Below are positions 34,361-41,713 of a DNA stretch of 53,955 bases, one piece after another (the stretch's first letter is position 1; the number at the start of each line of letters is the position of its first letter). The position numbers and the translations under genes were made by a program. The notes under the pieces were generated by a model. That model was given only the letters and a program-made list of their open reading frames with translations. It had not been told where the DNA came from and made no database searches. The stretch is from an uncultured Collinsella sp. (lineage in GTDB: Bacteria; Actinomycetota; Coriobacteriia; Coriobacteriales; Coriobacteriaceae): assembly GCA_900550785.1 (NCBI GenBank), contig URTL01000001.1, positions 1 through 53,955 on the forward strand. The letters run 5' to 3'.

Positions 34361-34510
34361 TACTTCTCCAGTCGGTTTTGCATCGCTTGTTTTTTGTGTT
34401 CTAGCATACACTACCTGCCCAACTGACAAATCAGCCGTTTATCGGACAATATCGACCGTTCACCCGTAAATCCTTGTTGCTCTTCCAAAAATGTCTTACG
34501 TTGTCATTAA

Positions 34511-34534
34511 CGAAATGACAACGTTGTCATTTCG
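34511..34534. promoter_or_regulatory. cassette 3 operator, perfect 24-bp palindrome
   Basis: The palindrome CGAAATGACAAC followed by its exact complement is the best LacI-type operator in the window. A right half-site GTTGTCATTAACG lies directly upstream at 34499-34511. An ACCGTTCACCCG motif is at 34455-34466. Confidence 0.75.
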
Positions 34535-34635
34535 CAATGCCTTCCTTACCCAGGAAGGTTTCCGGGCAGTCCTGACCATCCATCGACGACCAGTTCCATC
34601 CACATGCATCGCGCATCAAGCAGCAAAGGAGCTCT

Positions 34636-36414
34636 ATGGACGCCATCGTAAAGATGCTCGAAAAGCATCAACCGTTCTTTGAGAAGATCTCGAGGAACAT
34701 CTACCTCCAGGCCATCAAGGACGGATTCCTTGGGTGCATGCCCATCGTCCTTACCTCTTCGATCTTTCTGCTGATCGCCACGCTTCCCGGCGTAGTCGGC
34801 ATCACGCTGCCCCAGCCGCTCATCGACTGGTGCAACAAGCTCTACAACTTCACCATGGGCGTCATGGGCATCATGGTTGCCGGCACCACCGCCAAGAACT
34901 TCACGGCATCCATGAACCGTCGCATGCCCGCCGGCAAAGTGCTCAACGACGGTTCCACCATGGTGGCCGCCCAGTGCAGCATGCTTTTGCTCGCCGTTAC
35001 GCAGTTCACCACCAAGTTCGACGGCTCCGAGCTTTCGGTCTTCGATTGCACCAGCATGGGTACGCGCGGTCTGTTCTCGGCCTATATCGCCGCGTTCATT
35101 ACCGTGTGGGTTTATAAGTTCTGCGTCTCGCGCGATCTGACCATTAAGCTGCCCAAGGAGGTCCCGGGCGCCATCGCTCAGAACTTCCGCGACATCATCC
35201 CCTTTGGCGGCGCCGTCATCATCTGCGGCATCATCGATGTGGTTGTGCGCAACCTCATGGGCGTTCCGTTCTCCGAGCTGCTCATCAAGCTGCTCTCCCC
35301 GCTCTTTACCGCTGCAGAAACCTATCCTGGCCTTATCCTTATCCAGGCAGCCACCGCGTTCTTCTGGTTCATCGGCGTCCACGGCCCCTCGATCGTCCAG
35401 CCGGGCATCGACCCCATCCGTCTTGCCAACCAGGCCGAGAACCTGCAGGTTCTGCTGGCCGGTGGCCACCCCGCCCACTCCCTCACCTTTAACATGTCGC
35501 TCGTAGGTGAGTTCGGCGGCACCGGCGCCACCTTCATCGTGCCGCTTCTGCTGATTCTCTTTATGAAGTCCAAGCAGCTCAAAGCCGTCGGTAAGGCCTC
35601 GATTGTTCCTGTTGCCTTTGCCGTCAACGAACCGCTGCTCTTTGGCGCGCCGATGATCCTTAACCCCTACATGCTCATCCCCTTTGTTGCCGCCGGCTGC
35701 GTCAACGTGAGCGTTGCCAAGTTCTTTATCGATAACGTAGGCATGAACGGCTTCTCCTTCGTGGTGCCTTGGGCCACCCCCGCCCCCATCGGCATCTTCA
35801 TCACCACGAACTTCCAGCTTATCGCCCTGGTATTTGTCGCGATCATCATCTTACTGGACGCCATCATCTACCTGCCGTTCTTGAAGGCATACGATAAGCT
35901 GCTCTGCGACCAGGAGGCCGAGCGCGCCGCCGAGCTGGGTCTCGAGTCCAATGGTGCCGCTGCCATCGCCGCCGACGCCTCTGCGCCCGCTGTCGAGCAG
36001 GCCACCGCTTCCGTCGAGACGACCGCCGCTGCCGCCGAAAGCAAGCCTGTCGCCGATCAGCCCGAGCCTGCCGCCGACGCATCCGCTAAGAAGGATGTCG
36101 ACGGCCTGAAGGTCCTCGTCCTGTGCGCCGGTGCCGGCACCTCTGCCATGCTTGCCAACGCCATCAAGGAAGGTGCCGCGCAGACCGGAGAGAACATCGC
36201 TTCCTCCGCAGGCGCCTATGGTCAGCACACTGCCATCATGGATCAGTACGACGTTATCGTGCTTGCCCCGCAGGTTCGTAGCTACTACAACGACATGAAG
36301 GCCGACACCGATCGCCTGGGCATTAAGCTGCTCGCCCCGCGCGGTAAGGAATATATCGACCTTACTCGCGACCCCGCCGGCGCCATTAAGTGGCTCCGCG
36401 AGAACCTCGACTAG
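34636..36414 (+). CDS. PTS lactose/cellobiose-type IICB permease, cassette 3
   Basis: The 592-residue permease has the IIC domain with GVHGPSIVQPGIDPIRLAN and AVNEPLLFGAPMILNP, an Ala/Glu/Thr-rich linker (about 430-485) and the IIB domain with Cys497 in VLVLCAGAGTSAML. The IIB end (YGQHTAIMDQYDVIVLAPQV) is nearly the same as in cassette 2. AAAGGAG precedes the ATG. The IIC substrate loop Gly-Ile-Asp-Pro differs from the Ala-rich form of the other two, a hint of a different sugar. Confidence 0.91.
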   Translation: MDAIVKMLEKHQPFFEKISRNIYLQAIKDGFLGCMPIVLTSSIFLLIATLPGVVGITLPQPLIDWCNKLYNFTMGVMGIMVAGTTAKNFTASMNRRMPAGKVLNDGSTMVAAQCSMLLLAVTQFTTKFDGSELSVFDCTSMGTRGLFSAYIAAFITVWVYKFCVSRDLTIKLPKEVPGAIAQNFRDIIPFGGAVIICGIIDVVVRNLMGVPFSELLIKLLSPLFTAAETYPGLILIQAATAFFWFIGVHGPSIVQPGIDPIRLANQAENLQVLLAGGHPAHSLTFNMSLVGEFGGTGATFIVPLLLILFMKSKQLKAVGKASIVPVAFAVNEPLLFGAPMILNPYMLIPFVAAGCVNVSVAKFFIDNVGMNGFSFVVPWATPAPIGIFITTNFQLIALVFVAIIILLDAIIYLPFLKAYDKLLCDQEAERAAELGLESNGAAAIAADASAPAVEQATASVETTAAAAESKPVADQPEPAADASAKKDVDGLKVLVLCAGAGTSAMLANAIKEGAAQTGENIASSAGAYGQHTAIMDQYDVIVLAPQVRSYYNDMKADTDRLGIKLLAPRGKEYIDLTRDPAGAIKWLRENLD

Positions 36415-36429
36415 TTTCCTCCCTCTGTT

Positions 36430-36456
36430 GGTGCCCGGATCCCCAGTTCGGGCACC
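36430..36456 (+). promoter_or_regulatory. intercistronic hairpin, cassette 3
   Basis: GGTGCCCG / CGGGCACC forms a stem between the IICB and GH1 genes, as in the other two cassettes. Confidence 0.5.
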
Positions 36457-36490
36457 TCTCCCTATTCGTATCCCACAGAAAGGATGACTC

Positions 36491-37912
36491 ATGACCAACC
36501 CCATGCAGTTCCCCGACGGCTTTGTCTTTGGCGGCGCCACCGCTGCTTACCAGGTTGAGGGCGAGACCCGTACGCACGGCAAGGGCAAAGTGCCCTGGGA
36601 CGATTTCCTGGCAGCCCAGGGTCGCTTCTCCCCCGATCCTGCAAGCGACTTCTACAACAAATATCCGGTCGATATCGATTTGTGCCAGCGCTTTGGCATT
36701 AACGGCATTCGCGTCTCCATCGCTTGGAGCCGCATCTTCCCCAGTGGCACCGGCGAGATTAACCCCGAGGGTGTCGCTTTCTATCACGAGCTTTTCGCCA
36801 CCTGCAACAAAGCTGGCGTTATCCCCTATGTCACGCTCGATCACTTCGATACGCCCGAGGCCTTTTACCAGAACGGCGGCGAGGGTTTCCTGACGCGCGC
36901 GACGATCGACGCCTTCGTCGAGTACGCCAAGTTCTGCTTTGCCGAGTTCACCGAGGTCAAGCACTGGTTCACGTTTAACGAGATTCCCGCAACCGCCGAG
37001 GGCAGCTTTATCGTCGGCAACTGGCCGCACGGCGAGAAGTACCGCCTGGACAAGGCCTTCCAGCTCATGCACAACATGATGGTGGCCCACGCCAAGGCTG
37101 TCGTCGCCTTCCATGAGGGCGGCTTTGAGGGCGAGATCGGCATTGTCCAGAACCTGGAGCCCAAGTATCCCCTCGACCCCAACAACGCCGCCGACTGCGA
37201 GGCAGCTCGCATGGCCGACGTCATCAACAACCGCTGGGTACTCGACGCCACCTTCCGCGGCCACTATGCAGCCGACACCATGGAGGCTGCGACCAAGCTG
37301 GCCCATATCGCCGGCGGCGAGCTCGACGTCCGCGACGAGGACATCGCCGCGCTGACCGCCGCGCTCCCCTACAACGATTGCCTGGGCGTCAACACCTACA
37401 AGTGCCAGTTCCTGCGTGCCGCCGAGGGCGAAAACGACATCAACCACAATGGCACCGGCGACAAGGGCTCCTCGCGCTGGTTCCTCAAGGGCGTGGGCGA
37501 GTCATGCGTGCGCGAAGGCGTACCCACCACCGATTGGGACTGGATCATCTATCCCGAGGGCCTCTACGACCTGCTGCTGCGCATTAAGAACGATTACCCC
37601 AACTACAAGAAGATCTACATCACCGAGAACGGCATGGGCTATAAGGACGACTTCGAGGATGGCTTTATCGACGACGCCCCTCGCATCGACTACATGCGTC
37701 AACATCTCGCATGGATCCTCAAGGCAATCGACGGCGGCGTAAACGTCGACGGCTACTTTGTGTGGTCGCTGCAGGACCAGTTCTCCTGGACCAACGGCTA
37801 TAACAAACGTTACGGCCTGTTCTACATCGACTTTGAGACCCAGAAGCGCTATCCCAAGGCGAGCGCGTACTGGTACAAGAACGTCGCGGAGACCGGCCTG
37901 CTCATGGCCTAG
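36491..37912 (+). CDS. lacG: GH1 6-phospho-beta-galactosidase, cassette 3
   Basis: The 473-residue GH1 enzyme has acid/base Glu164 in WFTFNEIPA and nucleophile Glu379 in YITENGMGYKD, plus the phosphate site SWTNGYNKRYGLFY. Of the three paralogues it is the most like LacG of staphylococci in tone (GEKGSS-like and RIKNDYPNYKKIYITENG segments). One oddity is TLDHFDTPEAF, where the other two have LHHFD, so an active-site-adjacent His is Asp here. GAAAGGATG precedes the ATG. The same operon encodes the permease at 34636. Confidence 0.92.
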   Translation: MTNPMQFPDGFVFGGATAAYQVEGETRTHGKGKVPWDDFLAAQGRFSPDPASDFYNKYPVDIDLCQRFGINGIRVSIAWSRIFPSGTGEINPEGVAFYHELFATCNKAGVIPYVTLDHFDTPEAFYQNGGEGFLTRATIDAFVEYAKFCFAEFTEVKHWFTFNEIPATAEGSFIVGNWPHGEKYRLDKAFQLMHNMMVAHAKAVVAFHEGGFEGEIGIVQNLEPKYPLDPNNAADCEAARMADVINNRWVLDATFRGHYAADTMEAATKLAHIAGGELDVRDEDIAALTAALPYNDCLGVNTYKCQFLRAAEGENDINHNGTGDKGSSRWFLKGVGESCVREGVPTTDWDWIIYPEGLYDLLLRIKNDYPNYKKIYITENGMGYKDDFEDGFIDDAPRIDYMRQHLAWILKAIDGGVNVDGYFVWSLQDQFSWTNGYNKRYGLFYIDFETQKRYPKASAYWYKNVAETGLLMA

Positions 37913-37933
37913 TTTCCGCCGCATACCCCTGTC

Positions 37934-37976
37934 GGCCGCATGCGAATCCCTCCACGGGTTCGCATGCGGCCTTTTT
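37934..37976 (+). terminator. terminator of cassette 3
   Basis: The 13-bp stem GGCCGCATGCGAA / TTCGCATGCGGCC is followed by TTTTT. Confidence 0.9.
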
Positions 37977-37998
37977 GTTTTCGCGCGGGTCGGCAGCC

Positions 37999-38138
37999 GT
38001 TTGTCTAAATCTGTAACATCAAGTCGAGTTTTTTGCCTCTACCTGTTACAAATCAAGACAAACGGGAATCACTCTGCCGAAACGTCTCAATCTGTAACAG
38101 ATATCTGCTCAAATCGAGTCTAGGTGTTACAGATTGAG
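37999..38138. repeat. paired palindromic repeat, locus 3
   Basis: Units at 37999-38063 (TTTGTCTAAATCTGTAAC / GTTACAAATCAAGACAAAC) and 38084-38138 (TCTCAATCTGTAACAGAT / GTGTTACAGATTGAG). Same family as loci 1 and 2, more diverged in the loop. It again follows a PTS/GH1 operon terminator. Confidence 0.8.
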
Positions 38139-38224
38139 TTTTTGATTTGGGAGGTTGAGGATGGGGGATCGCGTGCCGAAAGCATGGTCCCCGGATAAAA
38201 AAGCTCGCCGGCCAGGCCGAAGAC

Positions 38225-38383
38225 ATGGCCCACATCAAGGCAGACCTTTGCCCCTGCTCGCCCGAGCAAAAAGTCATGCCCCTCGATGCGCTCTGCCAGT
38301 CCGGCACCGAGACCCCGCAATGGCGGTGGGATGTGCTGGTCGGAGAGGGCGACCCGCTCTACTGCAAGTCCCGAGAGATCTAA
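38225..38383 (+). pseudogene. short coding relic
   Basis: A 52-codon frame (MAHIKADLCPCSPEQKVMPL ... WRWDVLVGEGDPLYCKSREI) has plausible coding character, but the frame enters from upstream without a start until ATG 38225, no ribosome-binding site is visible, and the product looks like the C-terminal end of a larger protein. I do not recognise the family. Confidence 0.35.
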
Positions 38384-38470
38384 GTATCCGCTGCAAGGTA
38401 TAAGAACGAATTGGAGCCCTGGTACATACCGGGGCTCCTCGTGGTAGTGGCTGTCTAATGAATCTGGTGG

Positions 38471-38815
38471 CTAGGCCTCTTCGCCGCCACTGGATTCAGT
38501 TACCGTTTCCTCCTCACTATGTTGCGTCTCTCTCGTAGCCTCATCAACTTCTGTTGACGAATGTGCCTCTTCGTATACTTCGATGTTCGCCTTGAGCATG
38601 GTTGCACTCTGTTCAGCAAGAGCGATCTTCCTCTGGTGCTTGTCGTAGGCATACAGTCCGATTCCACCTGCGACTAGCGTGGCTACAGAACCGATTACTC
38701 CACCCTGGATTCTTCCAACGGAAATCCCGCCCGCTCTGATATTGCTGATCAGCGCCTGAGGCCCACCGAGCTCTTTCGCCAGATGCGACAATTGCGCATA
38801 GTCCCAAGTCGTCAT
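38471..38815 (-). CDS. small single-pass membrane protein
   Basis: The 114-residue protein starts MTTWDYAQLSHLAKELGGPQ, has one transmembrane helix at about residues 38-57 (GVIGSVATLVAGGIGLYAY) and a polar, Glu/Ser/Thr-rich tail of about 50 residues with coiled-coil character at its start (QRKIALAEQSATMLK). GAGG about ten bases before the ATG at 38815 favours this start. It is divergent from the regulator gene at 38958. Single-pass proteins with this layout occur near phage and defence loci, but I cannot assign a function. Confidence 0.65.
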   Translation of the reverse strand: MTTWDYAQLSHLAKELGGPQALISNIRAGGISVGRIQGGVIGSVATLVAGGIGLYAYDKHQRKIALAEQSATMLKANIEVYEEAHSSTEVDEATRETQHSEEETVTESSGGEEA

Positions 38816-38897
38816 TGCCTTTTCCTCACTTTCTTTCACTTCAGCACCGCTTCCACTGGGGTGCTCACTTTCGACAGTGCTATCATGCCATCGGTAA

Positions 38898-38929
38898 ATA
38901 AGACGGTATATGTCCTATAATTGTCTTAT
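38898..38929. promoter_or_regulatory. inverted repeat in the divergent promoter
   Basis: ATAAGAC (38898-38904) and GTCTTAT (38923-38929) form a perfect 7-bp inverted repeat around ATATGTCCTATAATT in the gap between the small membrane protein and the XRE-like gene. It may be the operator of that regulator; TATAATT inside is a good -10 candidate. Confidence 0.35.
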
Positions 38930-38957
38930 CTGTTGTTAATGAGGAATGATTAAGACA

Positions 38958-39857
38958 ATGTACGTCCGCAAAGATCGCCCTAAGGACATTTTTCCAAAGA
39001 GACTCAGCGGTTTGATGGAAAGCTATGAAATAGAAAAGGGGCGCAGAGGCATTAGCAATATCGGCCTTGCGCGTCTGCTCTATCAAAAGCGTAACGGTGC
39101 CGATGATGCCTCGCTAGCCGATGACCGCTATGCAGTGGAAAGGGAGAACGGCCGCAAGGCGATTGCGAGAAAGATCAGCCGATTTCGAAAAGGAGATCAG
39201 TTTCCTCAATGGGATGACCTCGTAGATCTGGCTGACATATTCGGAAAGCCAGTAGGTTTTCTCATCGGGGAGACCGATTGTGATACGTACGAGCTCCAAG
39301 ATATTGCTGACTTCCTTGGTCTCAGCGGCGAGGCTGTTCTGTCCATCGAGCGTATGACGAGAAAAGTTAGTGCGGAGTGGCTTCCGGAACAGTCTGGCGG
39401 CAACGGCGGAGACCATGAGGAATGGGAAAAATACCTCGTGAATGATATGGTCGCGAAGGCGAATGCCGAGCCAGAAGCTTGCAGGGCAGTGCTCAATCGA
39501 ATGCTGACCGCAGCAGCGTTTAAAGACCTTGTGCTCTGCCTGTCTGAGGTCGGCGATGCCCAATACAATCTGCTTATGGAACGCATTGCAAGTGCGGAAA
39601 TAGAACTGAGAGACGCAGACGTACTCAGTGACAACCACCCAGACTCCATCATGGGGCAAATGGCGGCAAAATCCCGATTCAGGGATGCTGCAACACGCCT
39701 GCAGGAAGCGGAAAATGCGGTGAGGTCCAGCAGGTATGCAGCTTATGAATGCCATGTCCGCATCGTTGATGAAATGTTCTCGGATATTACCCAGACTGAC
39801 GCAAATACCGTAGCCAAAGAGCATGTCAAGCAGAGACAGTCAGGTAACCAGGCGTAG
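38958..39857 (+). CDS. XRE-like regulator with large C-terminal domain
   Basis: The protein of about 299 residues has a split helix-turn-helix region (residues about 25-110: GISNIGLARLLYQKRNG ... KAIARKISRFRKGDQFPQWDDLVDLADIFGKPVGFLIGETD), a reading typical of XRE-family regulators with an insertion before the recognition helix. The C-terminal half is helical with a conserved-looking LGLSGEAVLSIERM start, as in Coriobacteriia and Firmicutes phage-linked regulators. The ATG at 38958 is preferred because GAGGA touches the ATG at 38946. The last 32 bases overlap the convergent BspA-like relic, so the true C-terminus may have been replaced. Confidence 0.7.
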   Translation: MYVRKDRPKDIFPKRLSGLMESYEIEKGRRGISNIGLARLLYQKRNGADDASLADDRYAVERENGRKAIARKISRFRKGDQFPQWDDLVDLADIFGKPVGFLIGETDCDTYELQDIADFLGLSGEAVLSIERMTRKVSAEWLPEQSGGNGGDHEEWEKYLVNDMVAKANAEPEACRAVLNRMLTAAAFKDLVLCLSEVGDAQYNLLMERIASAEIELRDADVLSDNHPDSIMGQMAAKSRFRDAATRLQEAENAVRSSRYAAYECHVRIVDEMFSDITQTDANTVAKEHVKQRQSGNQA

Positions 39858-40202
39858 CCGTCGTATCGATACGGAAGTGGGTATAAACCGTCCTGCTGCT
39901 TGCATACGTGGTTCCGTTGCCGCCCGTCAGCTTGTAGCAGTTATAGAAGCACTGCGAGTCCGAAACCCCGCTCGAAGGCAGCGCCCAGGTGGCGTCGGCG
40001 TAGATCGTCACCAGCGACGAGCACCCCGAGAAGCAGTAGGTCAGGTCGGTGAGCGCAGACGGGTCGAAGCCTCGGAAGTCCAGCTCGGCGGGCGACGAGC
40101 GCGAAGCGAACGCGAACCGCACGACTTGACACCTGCGAGGTTGCCCAAACCGGAGACCACCTCCAGCGCCGTGCATAAGTAGAAGAGGTGGGTCAGGTTC
40201 AT
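39826..40202 (-). pseudogene. BspA-like surface protein fragment
   Basis: On the minus strand MNLTHLFYLCTALEVVSGLG is one frame and, after a shift near 40125, AELDFRGFDPSALTDLTYCF-SGCSSLVTIYAD continues in another frame. This is the repeat of bacterial BspA-type leucine-rich surface proteins (LDLSGFDTS.VTDM.YMF.GCSSL.TIY), ending in a short C-terminal cap. No signal peptide and only about two repeats remain, and the frame is broken, so it is a relic of a larger adhesin. Confidence 0.7.
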
Positions 40203-40492
40203 GGTTGCGAACGCCGCCATGTCTGCCGCGAAGGCGATGCGCTCATCGGCCGCCTGGCCTTCACCTGCTGGATTTCGTCGCGCAGGGCGTCCGCCACCTC
40301 GGCGCTCTTGGCAGCCTCGGCCACTTGCCCCTCAAGCTCCTTGATGCGAGCCTCCTGCTTGGCGAGAAGCGCCTGGTAGCCCCTCTCCGAGTCCACTGCC
40401 TGCGGCTCTTCCGCCTGCGCGACCCCTTCTTGGCCGCCCGCCTGCGCTGCGACCTCTTCCTCGTCGTCGATGCTATGGTCGTCTCCGTCCAT
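40199..40492 (-). pseudogene. phage scaffold-like protein, N-terminal relic
   Basis: A 97-codon frame with AGGCAGG five bases before the ATG at 40492 encodes MDGDDHSIDDEEEVAAQAGG, an acidic start, then a coiled coil (YQALLAKQEARIKELEGQVAEAAKSAEV). This is the pattern of phage head-scaffold/minor-head proteins (DUF4355-like). The frame is lost after VKA; the sequence ADERIAFAADMAAF in another frame appears to continue it and then runs directly into the BspA-like relic. It marks a decayed prophage. Confidence 0.55.
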
Positions 40493-40691
40493 GTCGGCCT
40501 GCCTTTCGATTGACATAGGCCAGCACAAACGAACCGTCCCTTAACCATGCAAATAGGCTAAAGGTCGGTCACAAAGTGAGGTCATCCAGTCCGTTCGGCA
40601 GTTTGTGACCATTAGCAAGAATTAGAGGCAACGCAACGAGCGAACGCTCGATAATGGTCTAGAATATTGGACTTGACATTTGGGAGGCAAG

Positions 40692-40889
40692 ATGGAGACT
40701 GTGAACCTTATCCTTGGAATTATCGCGTCTATCGCATCCATCGCCGCCGCCGTCATCTCGCTCCAAAACAAGCAAGAGATCAAGTCAATCAAAAAGAGTC
40801 TAAGCGACAACTCGCAGACCGCTACAGGTAAAGTTGCCACAAACGTCGTAGGCAGCAACAACTCGGCGAACATCCATGCTTCGCGATAA
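40692..40889 (+). CDS. small membrane peptide preceding the ABC-3C genes
   Basis: A 65-residue peptide has one N-terminal transmembrane helix (METVNLILGIIASIASIAAA), a short basic coiled-coil stretch (NKQEIKSIKKSL) and a tail SQTATGKVATNVVGSNNSAN. GGGAGG five bases before the ATG is a good ribosome-binding site. The tail motif GKVATNxxGxxNS recurs at the N-terminus of the next protein, whose start overlaps this gene by 14 bases in another frame. It could anchor the system to the membrane; the family is unknown to me. Confidence 0.65.
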   Translation: METVNLILGIIASIASIAAAVISLQNKQEIKSIKKSLSDNSQTATGKVATNVVGSNNSANIHASR

Positions 40890-41481
40890 GCCAACGCAGA
40901 CAAGCCAGAGCGCAATTGGAAAGGTCGCCACGAACATAACCGGCGACTCCAATAGCTATGACTCACATGACATAAACATCTACCAGCCCGTCTCGTCTGG
41001 CCCGCACCGGCCGCTTACAAAGACGCTCATGTATAAACTCCTGCAAATCATGATTTCGTCGACTGAGCCAACGGGCGAAGATTTCCCCCTTACGCCTCCG
41101 CCTCCTATAGAGAAGAAGCTGATTTACAACCACGCACCGCGTTACCTAAACATCATCAACGAGTATTCTGAGAACTACGCTCGTCTCGACAGCGTGATCA
41201 AGGAATTCCCCGACAGCGAAGCCATCATCCAAAGGCTGAACAAGATGTTTGTCAATGTGGCAGACGTTCGCGATGACGGCAAGCTGTGCGTAGGAAACGG
41301 CGATGCACAGCTCAAGCTCATCGAGAACGAGATCTATAACATGATTGTGAATGACGCAAGCTTTCAGGCTGACGAGGTCCCCGAAGAAATCATCAACCAG
41401 TTCTGCGTTGCGTTGATTGCCGTTGCCGTGGCAAAATGCAGAGTCCTTCTGAGGCCAGGTGATGACGATGCTGCTGCTTGA
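40876..41481 (+). CDS. ABC-three component system effector-side (CTD-type) protein
   Basis: The 201-residue protein starts with a beta-like repeat SAIGKVATNITGDSNSYDSH. The rest is helical and ends in a segment EEIINQFCVALIAVAVAKCR, which has the character of the C-terminal domain shared by ABC-3C effector proteins (a helix with a Cys-Lys/Arg near the end, after an IYN-containing region). No nuclease, protease or other toxin motif is visible. It overlaps the small middle component gene, which overlaps the ATPase gene, so the three should be made together. The assignment rests on gene order and pattern. Confidence 0.65.
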   Translation: MLRDKPTQTSQSAIGKVATNITGDSNSYDSHDINIYQPVSSGPHRPLTKTLMYKLLQIMISSTEPTGEDFPLTPPPPIEKKLIYNHAPRYLNIINEYSENYARLDSVIKEFPDSEAIIQRLNKMFVNVADVRDDGKLCVGNGDAQLKLIENEIYNMIVNDASFQADEVPEEIINQFCVALIAVAVAKCRVLLRPGDDDAAA

Positions 41482-41713
41482 TCGCAATAATGAGCCGACG
41501 AGCACGGTCTATTACATCGCTGCCGCCTTGGATGGCTACATCGACCAGAACCCAGGCTTGGACGCCGGTCAACTCTATGAGGTAACGGCGAACACTCTGG
41601 TCAAGAAAGAAGTGAGCTACGACTTCTTTGTCATGGCTTTGGACTTTCTCTTCCTCCTCGGACGCGTGTCAATAGACGAGAAGGGAGGGCTACATGTTCA
41701 TCAAGTCGCTTAG
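41468..41713 (+). CDS. ABC-three component system middle component
   Basis: The 81-residue protein (STVYYIAAALDGYIDQNPGL ... YDFFVMALDFLFLLGRVSID) has the winged-helix-like pattern of ABC-3C middle components: an opening strand, three helices and the near-invariant FLFLLGR/K turn. It overlaps the upstream gene by 14 bp and the ATPase gene by 20 bp. ATG 41468 has AGG eight bases upstream; ATG 41462 and GTG 41459 are alternatives. It is expected to bridge the ATPase and effector. Confidence 0.75.
   Translation: MLLLDRNNEPTSTVYYIAAALDGYIDQNPGLDAGQLYEVTANTLVKKEVSYDFFVMALDFLFLLGRVSIDEKGGLHVHQVA

Noticed and set aside
28182..38138. CRISPR array
   Set aside because: The repeats at the three loci are paired palindromes 5 kb apart with no regular spacers and no cas genes nearby.
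40199..40513. plus-strand frame at 40205-40513 and neighbours as genes
   Set aside because: The minus strand carries the recognisable acidic/coiled-coil scaffold sequence; the plus frames are its shadow.
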